Part shown: piece by piece, positions 1-5,803 of the stretch | How positions within the stretch are numbered: position 1 is the stretch's first letter | How the letters are laid out: the number at the start of each line of letters is the position of its first letter | Assembly (NCBI GenBank): GCA_001313065.1 | Contig: BBFD01000260.1 | Span: forward strand, 1-5,803 | Length of the DNA stretch: 5,803 bases | Direction: 5' to 3' | Source: Silvimonas sp. JCM 19000 | GTDB taxonomy: Bacteria; Pseudomonadota; Gammaproteobacteria; Burkholderiales; Chitinibacteraceae | Translations under genes and position numbers: made by a program | The notes under the pieces: model-generated | What the model was told of the DNA's origin: nothing | Database searches by the model: none | Seen by the model: the letters and a program-made list of their open reading frames with translations, nothing else

Positions 1-122
1 ATGCTGACGGCAGCCTGTGCCAGCCGCGGCGGCATGCGCAAGGGATTGCCCGGCTTGCGCAATTGGCGTTGGGCGCATTGCCACGCCGCCCGCGTGCGAG
101 GATCATCAGCCCCACACTTTCC

Positions 123-126
123 GGAG
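123..126 (+). promoter_or_regulatory. Ribosome binding site of the mutarotase gene
   Basis: GGAG lies eight bases before ATG135, an ideal Shine-Dalgarno arrangement. It decides the start: the long open frame beginning at base 17 has no such site, so translation should begin at 135 and the frame break at 160-161 must be crossed. Confidence 0.7.
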
Positions 127-134
127 AAATCGTC

Positions 135-1051
135 ATGTCTTTGAGTCCTGCCGAAACGGCCTGATCAACGCAGTACCCGGCGTCAGCCTGCGCGGTTCGC
201 GTGAGCTGTATCCACAAGCCGACGGCAGTGGTCTGCCGCTATTGTTGATCGAAAACGCGTTGGGTCGGGCCGTGGTGGCGTTGCAGGGCGCGCATGTGAT
301 TTCGTTTGTGCCCGCTGGTGGCAAGGATTTGCTGTGGCTGTCGCCCAAAGTAGCGCTGCAGCCGGGCGAGGCGGTACGGGGCGGTATTCCGCTTTGTATG
401 CCGTGGTTTGGCGGTCATCCCGACAACGACGCGCTGCCCAAACACGGTTTTGCCCGCAATGAAACGTGGAGCGTGATCGAGGCCACCGCCAATGACGATG
501 GCAGTACCCGCGTGATTCTGGAATTGCGCGACAACGATGCTTCGCGCGCACTGTGGCCGTACGCCTTTGTATATCGCCTGGCCGTTACCGTGGGCAGCGC
601 GCTGCATCTTGATCTGCAGGCGCAGCATCTGGGTGACGAGCCGCAATTGCACTCGTTTGCCCTGCATACCTATTTCTCGGTGCCGGATGTGAGCAAGGCC
701 GTTATCCATGGCCTGGAAGGCACGCATTACATCGACACGCTGCCCGCCGACAAGCCGCGCATTGCGCAAGACGGCGAGTTGCAATTGTCCGGCCCCACCG
801 ATCGTGTCTATCTGGACGTGCCCAAGGTGCAATCCATCAGCACCGAAGACGGCAAGATCGTGATCGAAAGCGCCGAAACCCATTGTGCCGTGGTGTGGAA
901 TCCGTGGGAAAACGCCGCGCGCATCGCAGATATCGGCGCGGGCAACTACGTGGGCTATGTGTGCGTGGAGCGCGGTGATATGTGGGACTTTGCCCCGACG
1001 CTGCAACCAGGCGATATCTATCACGTCGGCATGACGCTCAGCGCCGAGTAA
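135..1051 (+). CDS. yeaD: D-hexose-6-phosphate mutarotase (YeaD family), one frameshift near the start
   Basis: The product should interconvert alpha and beta anomers of glucose-6-phosphate and related hexose phosphates in the cytoplasm (aldose-1-epimerase superfamily, metal-free). The frame open from 161 to the stop at 1049-1051 carries the family hallmarks: LQGAHVISF, RGGIPLCMPWFGG (Arg82), KHGFAR (His104), SFALHTYFSV with the presumed acid His178, PTDRVYLD, and VGYVCVE with the presumed base Glu279. That frame has no good start of its own. ATG135 does, with GGAG at 123-126 eight bases upstream, but its frame meets TGA at 162 after nine codons. One extra C in the CC at 160-161 joins them as MSLSPAETA-LINAVPGVSL, giving 305 residues, close to E. 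coli YeaD. The same frame can be read back to base 17, but residues coded there resemble nothing in the family, so I reject that start. A terminator follows the stop, so the gene appears to end its transcript. Function is confident; the frameshift is probably a sequencing error. Confidence 0.88.
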
Positions 1052-1072
1052 ACGTAGAATAGCCGCCAACTC

Positions 1073-1101
1073 AGGCCGCACGGTACGCCGCGCGGCCTTT
1101 T
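1073..1101 (+). terminator. Intrinsic terminator after the mutarotase gene
   Basis: AGGCCGC (1073-1079) pairs perfectly with GCGGCCT (1092-1098). Inside, after one A/C mismatch, CGG (1081-1083) pairs with CCG (1088-1090) around a TACG tetraloop. The stem runs straight into TTTT (1098-1101). The hairpin starts 21 bases after the mutarotase stop and so separates that gene from ubiD. The T tract is short but the stem is very G+C-rich. Confidence 0.8.
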
Positions 1102-1106
1102 GCATT

Positions 1107-1135
1107 GGGCAGGCATTTGCGTTGCAATCCTGCCC
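1107..1135. repeat. Inverted repeat in the ubiD upstream region
   Basis: GGGCAGG (1107-1113) and CCTGCCC (1129-1135) are perfect 7-base inverted repeats. ATT/AAT inside can extend the stem if C1114 is bulged. Neither strand has a T tract after it, so it does not look like a terminator. It sits 34 bases before the ubiD start and could be an RNA hairpin in the ubiD leader or a protein-binding site; nothing in the sequence decides which. Confidence 0.4.
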
Positions 1136-1169
1136 GAGCCATTACCTCTTCCTGGCCTGACGGAACATC

Positions 1170-2657
1170 ATGCAATACCGCGATCTGCGCGACTTTATGG
1201 CGCAACTAGAGAAGCTGGGCGAACTCAAGCACGTGTCCGCACCGGTTTCGCCTTATCTGGAAATGACCGAGATTTGCGATCGCACCTTGCGTGCGGCCGG
1301 TCCGGCCATCGTGTTCGATAATGTGCCGGGTAGCCGCATGCCGGTGCTGGGCAATCTGTTTGGCACGCCGCGGCGGGTGGCGTTGGGTATGGGCGCCGAT
1401 GAGGTGAGTGCGCTGCGCCAGATCGGCCAGACGCTGGCGTATCTTAAAGAGCCCGAGCCGCCCAAGGGTCTGCGCGATGCGTGGGACAAGCTGCCGTTGC
1501 TGAAGCAGGTGCTGAATATGGCGCCCAAGGTGGTGGGCAAGGGCGCATGTCAGCAGAACGTGATTGAAGGCCCGGATGTCGATCTGGCCGCTATTCCGGT
1601 GCAGCATTGCTGGCCGGGCGATGTGGCGCCGCTGATTACCTGGGGGCTGGTGGTCACGCGCGGGCCGGAGAAAAAAGCGGCAGAACCTGGGCATTTATCG
1701 CCAGCAGCTTATCGGCCGCAACAAGGTCATTATGCGGTGGCTGGCGCATCGCGGCGGGGCGCTGGATTTTCGCGAGCACGCCCGACGCAATCCGGGCCAG
1801 CCGTATCCGGTGGCGGTGGTATTGGGTTGTGATCCGGCCACCATCCTTGGCGCGGTTACGCCAGTGCCGGATAGCCTTAGCGAGTATCAATTTGCCGGTT
1901 TGCTGCGCGGTAGCAAGACCGAGCTGGTCAAATGCATAGGCAGCGATCTGCAAGTACCCGCCTCGGCCGAGATCGTGCTGGAAGGTCATATCTATCCGGA
2001 TGCCAACCACCCCAGCGGCTTTGAGCATGCGCTGGAGGGCCCGTATGGCGACCACACCGGTTATTACAACGAGCAGGATTACTTTCCGGTCTTTACCATC
2101 GACCGCATTACCCAGCGCGACAACCCGATCTATCACAGCACCTATACCGGCAAACCGCCGGATGAGCCGGCCGTGCTGGGCGTGGCCTTGAACGAAGTGT
2201 TCGTGCCCATCCTGCAAAAGCAGTTTCCAGAGATCGTCGATTTTTTTATTTGCCGCCGGAAGGCTGCAGCTATCGCATGGCCGTGGTGTCGATACGCAAA
2301 CAATATCCGGGCCACGCCAAGCGCATCCTGTTTGGCGTGTGGTCATTCCTGCGCCAGTTTATGTACACCAAGTTCATTGTGGTGGTGGATGAAGACGTGG
2401 ATGCGCGCGACTGGAAAGAAGTGATCTGGGCCATCACCACGCGCATGGACCCGGTGCGCGATGTCACCCTGGTGGAAAACACGCCCATTGATTATCTGGA
2501 TTTTGCCTCACCGGTCAGTGGCCTTGGCGGCAAGATGGGGCTGGATGCCACCAACAAGTGGGCTGGCGAAACCACGCGTGAGTGGGGCCGCACCATCGAT
2601 AAAGACCCGGCAACCGTCGCCAGAGTCGATGCGATGTGGGATCAGCTCGGGCTATAG
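1170..2657 (+). CDS. ubiD: 4-hydroxy-3-polyprenylbenzoate decarboxylase UbiD, two frameshifts
   Basis: UbiD removes the carboxyl group of 4-hydroxy-3-polyprenylbenzoate in ubiquinone synthesis, using prenylated FMN (made by UbiX) with a divalent metal. Three segments in different frames together give the whole family sequence: 1170-1676, about 1678-2241, and about 2250-2657. Restored length is 494 residues, against 497 in E. coli as I recall it. Visible motifs are YRDLRDF at the N-terminus, [38 protein letters not shown] (Asn172, metal; Arg177), MRWLAHRGG (cofactor loop, residues 188-196), SEYQFAG (Glu238, metal), [11 protein letters not shown] (Glu289 and the proposed proton donor Asp294), PPEGCSYR, and [17 protein letters not shown] near the end. 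The breaks lie on A6 (1671-1676, five A expected) and T7 (2241-2247, five T expected). ATG1170 is chosen from family alignment; its ribosome site is weak (GGAA at 1162-1165). No ubiX or other ubi gene is in view. Identification is near certain; the gene is probably intact in the organism. Confidence 0.95.
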
Positions 2658-2743
2658 TCAGAACTGGCGGTCATGGCCATGTGGCTGCGCCGCTCAAACC
2701 AGGCGGGATCAGGGTTGGCGGGGTGCCCAGGCGTGCTACCAGC

Positions 2744-2774
2744 TTGACACTCCCCCATGCCGGATGAGTACATA
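2744..2774 (+). promoter_or_regulatory. Possible sigma-70 promoter for cheR
   Basis: A perfect -35 hexamer, TTGACA, occurs at 2744-2749 in the 144-base gap before cheR. The -10 box is poor: TACATA (2769-2774) matches only three of six bases and the spacing is 19. I see no FliA-type or sigma-54 element. This is a suggestion only, supported by position and by the -35 box. Confidence 0.3.
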
Positions 2775-2788
2775 GACGCATTCTGACC

Positions 2789-2793
2789 AGGTG
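2789..2793 (+). promoter_or_regulatory. Ribosome binding site of cheR
   Basis: AGGTG lies eight bases before ATG2802 and supports that start. The family alignment fits too: the residues after it run quickly into the REFVF segment typical of the beginning of CheR. Confidence 0.55.
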
Positions 2794-2801
2794 CCCATAA
2801 C

Positions 2802-3660
2802 ATGCTGAACGCTTCGCAGCGCGAGTTCGTTTTTTTACCGAACAGGACTTCGAAAAAAGTCCGCAAGATGATTTACAACTATGCGGGCATCGCGCTTACG
2901 CCCGCCAAGCACGATATGGTGTACGGCCGTCTGGCCAAGCGTCTGCGCGCCTTGGGTCTGCGTTCGTTCAATGAATACCTGGCGGTGCTGGAGCGTGGCG
3001 ACAGCAAGGAATTTGAGCTGTTTACCAATTCGCTCACCACCAATCTGACGTCCTTCTTCCGGGAATCCCATCATTTTCCGATGCTGGCTGAGCATCTGAA
3101 GGCCAATCGCAGCGCCGGTGTGCTCAATGTCTGGTGCTCGGCATCCAGCACCGGCGAAGAACCCTATTCGATTGCGATCACCGCCTGCGAGGCGCTGGAC
3201 AGTCTGCGCCCGCCGGTCAAGATCATCGCCACCGATCTCGATACCAATGTGCTGGAAACCGCCAAACGCGGCATCTACAACGGCGACGAAGTCGAGAAGA
3301 TGGATAGCGCGCGGGTACGCCGTTTCTTTGATCGCCTGCCCGATGGCAACTACCAGGCCAAGCAGGAACTGCGCGACATGATTGTGTATCGCAAGCTCAA
3401 TCTGGTCGAAACATCCTGGTCAGTGCGCGGCCCGTTTGATGCGATTTTCTGCCGCAATGTGATGATCTATTTTGACAAGCCGACGCAGCTGAACATCCTG
3501 CGGCGTTTTTGCGCCTTTGCTGAAGAACAACGGTCTGTTGTTTGTCGGCCACTCCGAAAACCTGTATCACGCCGCCGATTACTTTAAATTGCGCAGCAAA
3601 ACCGTCTATGAATTGAGCAAGCCAGCGACAGCCGCGCCGAGCAATCCGTACGCGCGCTAG
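2802..3660 (+). CDS. cheR: Chemotaxis protein-glutamate methyltransferase CheR, three homopolymer run-length anomalies
   Basis: CheR transfers methyl groups from S-adenosylmethionine to glutamates of chemoreceptors, the adaptation step opposed by CheB. The start ATG2802 has AGGTG at 2789-2793 eight bases upstream. The restored protein is 284 residues, the usual CheR size. The N-terminal helical domain includes KMIYNYAGIAL (residues 21-31), RLAKRLRALGL (42-52) and NSLTTNLTSFFRE (75-87, with catalytic-type Arg86). The SAM-binding domain has VWCSASSTGEEPYS (109-122), ATDLDTNVL (142-150), FDAIFCRNVMIYFD (211-224) and LLFVGHSENLYH near 244-255. The frame breaks at T5 (3506-3510, four T expected); beyond it the frame ending at 3658-3660 supplies the conserved C-terminus. 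Near the N-terminus T7 (2830-2836) and A6 (2853-2858) cancel each other and scramble about eight residues. No receptor-binding pentapeptide or fused domain is seen. No che, mcp or flagellar gene adjoins it, so the pathway it serves cannot be told here. Confidence 0.93.
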
Positions 3661-3672
3661 GCCAGTTTCGCC

Positions 3673-4225
3673 TTATAGATACAACATCGCGCGGCCCACT
3701 TGATGGGCCGCGTTGTCTTTGCCCAGCAGCCGCAACAGTTCCAGCGCAAACAACGCCGCCGTGCCTGCGCCGCGCGAGGTGGTGATCAGGCCATCGGTAA
3801 CCACGTTATAGGGCGTCACCGTGGCGCCGGCCGCGGCGAGGATGGGCTCAAAGCCAGGAAAGCAGGTGGCCTTTTTTGCCGTGCAGCAGGCCCGCTTTGG
3901 CCAGCACCTTGGGCGCCGCGCAAATAGCGGCCACCGGGCGGCTGGCCGCGATCTGTTCGCGCAGACGTTGCTGCAAGGCGGCGTGTTCCAGCATTTCATT
4001 AGCGCCAGGGCCGCCCGGTAACACGATCAGCGTGGGCGTTTGCGTGGCGGCTTGGCTAAAGGTCAGATCGATCTGCAAAGTCATCTGGTGCGATCCGGTG
4101 ACCGCCAGCGCTTCGGTCAGTGAGACCAGCCGCGTATCAATTTCGGCCCGGCGCAGGATATCGACGCAGGTGACCAGTTCGACTTCTTCAAAGCCTGTGG
4201 CAGCGTAAACATGGACCGTGGTCAT
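3673..4225 (-). CDS. DJ-1/PfpI (ThiJ/YajL-like) family protein, one frameshift
   Basis: This is a small cytoplasmic flavodoxin-like protein of the DJ-1 superfamily. Members are described as stress chaperones, glyoxalases or protein/nucleotide deglycases; some are labelled ThiJ. Visible features are GFEEVE near the N-terminus (Glu16, the conserved acidic partner), TLIVLPGGPGANEM (residues 65-78), VAAICAAP with the nucleophilic Cys102 at the elbow, KATCFPGFE, and TSRGAGTAALFALELL near the end. The frame breaks at six T on the + strand (3872-3877, AAAAAA in the gene). Five A are expected, giving HGKKATCFPGFEPIL and 183 residues, normal for the family. The start at 4225 has GGAG seven bases upstream (complement of 4233-4236). 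The FP after the Cys domain, without a nearby His as in human DJ-1, recalls E. coli YajL more than the human enzyme. It lies 42 bases after the efflux gene, probably in one operon. The exact substrate is unknown. Confidence 0.88.
3690..3712 (+). terminator. Probable cheR terminator hairpin, inside the 3' end of the convergent DJ-1 gene
   Basis: CGCGGCCCA (3690-3698) pairs perfectly with TGGGCCGCG (3704-3712) around a five-base loop. ACAA (3681-3684) and TTGT (3713-3716) can add pairs across a bulge. On the + strand a T-rich stretch, TTGTCTTT (3713-3720), follows. The hairpin begins 30 bases after the cheR stop. It overlaps the last codons of the opposing DJ-1 gene (its HQVGRAM segment), so the same bases serve as terminator and code. 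For the - strand the trailing sequence is less T-rich, so two-way termination is uncertain. Confidence 0.6.
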
Positions 4226-4267
4226 GGTGCATCTCCAGTCAGTGCGCGGTGTGGGGCGTACCGCGGA

Positions 4268-5710
4268 TTACAGATGATCGCCCACCTGTTTGCCCGGTGG
4301 CGGCACCTCGGTTTGTACCTTGCCGGAGGTTGGGGGCAGTTGTAGAAAGATACCCGCCGCCAGCATCGCCATCACGCCGACGCACATAAAGGTGTAGTGG
4401 AACGATTCCAGTAATTGCGGCTGGGTTGGGTGTACATACTCATTGGCAAAGCCCGCCAGCAGCGCCGCAGCGGCCGCCACGCCGAGGCTGACCGACAGTT
4501 GCATCACCACGGAGAGCAGACTGTTGCCCGAGCTGGCGTCGACGTCGCTCAAGTCGATCAGGGTAACGGTGTTCATCGCTGTAAATTGCATCGAGTTGAC
4601 CGCGCCAAAGATTGCCAGATGCAGCAGCAACATCGGGTAGGGCGTTACGTTGCTGATGGTGGCAAAGCTGATCATCAAACAGCCCAGCAACAGCGTATTG
4701 GCCGTCAGCAACACGCGATAGCCGAGGCGTTCGATCAAGGGTTTGGCGATGGCTTTGGCGAACATGGCCGAAGCCGCCACCGGAATCATGGTCATGCCCG
4801 CTTTGGATGGCGAATAAGCCAGCCCCACCTGCAGCAACAAAGGCATCAAGAAGGGCATGGCGCCGCTGCCCAGCCGCGCGAACAGATTGCCAAGAATGCC
4901 GACCGCATAGGTATGGGTATGAAACAGCTGTAATCGAAATATTGGATGTTCATTACGCGCGGCGTGCAGCCAGTAAGCCGCGAGGCAAGCCAGCCCGGCC
5001 ATCAACAGCAACATCACGCGTGCATGGGCCAGATGCAATTCGCCCAGGCCTTCCAGCGCAATCGAGATCAACACCATAGCCGCGCCAAAAAAAGATAAAG
5101 CCCATGGTATCGAAACGCGACATTGCACCCGGCGCGGCGCGCAAATCGGGCATGAATTTCCAGGTCGCGGCGCAACCGATCACGCCCACAGGAATATTGA
5201 TCAAAAAAATCCAGTGCCACGACGCATATTCCACCAGCCAGCCGCCTAGTGTTGGCCCCACCAACGGCCCGACCATGCCCGGCAGCGTAACAAAGCTGAG
5301 CACCTCCACCAGCCGCGCGCGCGGATAGGCACGCAGGATGACCAGACGCCCCACTGGCACCATCAGCGCCCCGCCCAGGCCCTGCACGATGCGCGCCAAC
5401 ACCAGCATGGTTAGCGTGGGCGCCTGGGCGCAACACAGCGAACCAAGCTGAACAACAAAATCGCGCCAAAGAACACGCGACGGGTGCCAAAGCGATCGGC
5501 AATCCAGCCCGACGCCGGAATCAATAGCGCTACGGTCAGCAAATAGGCAATCACCACCGATTGCATACGCAGCGGGCTTTCATTAAGCGTGGCGGCCATT
5601 GCGGGCAGGGCGGTGTTGAGGATGGTGCCATCGAGCATCTGCATGAAGAAAGCGATGGCGACGATCCAGGGCAGCAAGCGGGCGGTACGCGCGTCCATTT
5701 CAGCGGGCAT
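4268..5710 (-). CDS. mdtD: DHA2-family MFS drug efflux transporter (MdtD-like), two frameshifts
   Basis: This inner-membrane proton-driven exporter has 14 predicted helices. Three frames join to give about 480 residues: 5710 to about 5445, then about 5440-5093, then about 5087-4268. The order of motifs is right: [11 protein letters not shown] in helix 1 (residues 26-36, DHA2 motif), [11 protein letters not shown] (68-78, MFS motif A), RIVQGLGGA (107-115, motif B), [14 protein letters not shown] (144-157, motif C), then [29 protein letters not shown] lies toward the C-terminus. The wording closely follows E. coli MdtD as I recall it (471 residues), so I use that symbol by resemblance; transport substrates are unproven. 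Breaks: CC at 5443-5444 probably lost one C (restoring [15 protein letters not shown]), and A7 at 5087-5093 has one too many (restoring [12 protein letters not shown]). AGGA (complement of 5716-5719) lies five bases before the start. No RND pump genes such as mdtABC or a BaeSR pair are in view, unlike the E. coli context. Confidence 0.9.
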
Positions 5711-5715
5711 GGCGG

Positions 5716-5719
5716 TCCT
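5716..5719 (-). promoter_or_regulatory. Ribosome binding site of the MdtD-like gene
   Basis: On the - strand AGGA lies five bases before the ATG at 5710-5708. It favours this start over the internal methionine four codons later (MDARTARLL), which lacks a comparable site. Confidence 0.5.
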
Positions 5720-5803
5720 GTTCTTGTAAGTCGAGTGTGGTCTTGATATTAGCGGGCGCAGCGCGTGGCAGCGACTATCAAACGGACCACGCGGGCGTCG
5801 GTG

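Noticed and set aside
55..62. Palindrome TTGCGCAA upstream of the mutarotase gene
   Set aside because: Eight bases, single copy, no neighbouring promoter elements; likely chance.
17..134. N-terminal extension of the mutarotase frame back to base 17
   Set aside because: Codes a Cys/Ala/His-rich stretch unlike any YeaD N-terminus, has no ribosome site, and is explained by the missing C at 160-161.
1..134. Possible end or start of another gene in the first 134 bases, on either strand
   Set aside because: Several frames are open by chance in G+C-rich DNA, but none gives a recognisable protein and the stretch is cut by the window edge.
239..1105. Long open frame on the - strand opposite the mutarotase gene
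   Set aside because: Its residue use mirrors the + strand codons and the + strand carries clear family motifs; it is a shadow.
1117..1145. TTGCGT and CATTAC with 17-base spacing upstream of ubiD
   Set aside because: Only three of six matches in each box; expected by chance.
1654..2346. Open frame of 230 codons on the - strand opposite ubiD
   Set aside because: Lies fully against conserved UbiD sequence; a shadow frame.
2673..2747. Small open frame of 24 codons between ubiD and cheR
   Set aside because: No good ribosome site, no recognisable sequence, and within what chance allows at this base composition.
135..5710. Cluster of true pseudogenes marking a decaying genomic region
   Set aside because: Catalytic residues and full length survive in all five, no in-frame stops or large deletions occur, and most lesions sit on homopolymer runs.
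5746..5781. TAATAT and TTGATA on the - strand upstream of the MdtD-like gene as a promoter
   Set aside because: The spacing between them is 24 bases, too long for a sigma-70 promoter, and no better -35 fits.

Overview
The window (about 60% G+C) reads as ordinary chromosome from a betaproteobacterium. The ubiD, cheR and DHA2-transporter products look betaproteobacterial. A Neisseriales/Chromobacteriaceae- or Chitinibacteraceae-like host is my best guess, but this is inferred from protein flavour only. I see no rRNA, tRNA, CRISPR array, insertion sequence, attachment site or origin.

Layout: three genes on the + strand face two on the - strand. (1) 135-1051 +, a YeaD-type D-hexose-6-phosphate mutarotase, closed by a strong intrinsic terminator at 1073-1101. 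(2) 1170-2657 +, ubiD, the 4-hydroxy-3-polyprenylbenzoate decarboxylase of ubiquinone synthesis. (3) 2802-3660 +, cheR, a chemoreceptor glutamate methyltransferase, with no other chemotaxis gene in view. (4) 4225-3673 -, a DJ-1/PfpI-family protein. (5) 5710-4268 -, a 14-helix DHA2 drug-efflux transporter of the MdtD type. Genes 5 and 4 are 42 bp apart on the same strand and are probably co-transcribed. The + and - blocks converge around 3661-3720, where a 9-bp hairpin lies inside the 3' end of the DJ-1 gene. Bases 1-134 and 5711-5803 hold no gene I can identify. No gap between genes exceeds 150 bp.

The dominant oddity is that all five genes are broken in frame, although each encodes a full-length, well-conserved family member. 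Most breaks sit exactly on homopolymer runs: A6 at 1671, T7 at 2241, T7 at 2830 plus A6 at 2853, T5 at 3506, T6 at 3872 and A7 at 5087. Two others look like one lost C or G (160-161 and 5443-5444). Restoring run lengths gives proteins of about 305, 494, 284, 183 and 480 residues, each of normal family length with catalytic residues intact. The most economical reading is systematic homopolymer-length error in the sequence, not pseudogene decay. Gene spans below run through the breaks, and residue numbers refer to the frame-restored proteins.

The genes are mostly unrelated housekeeping functions: sugar-phosphate anomer interconversion, ubiquinone synthesis, chemotaxis adaptation, stress or protein quality control, and efflux. 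I found no convincing undescribed system.
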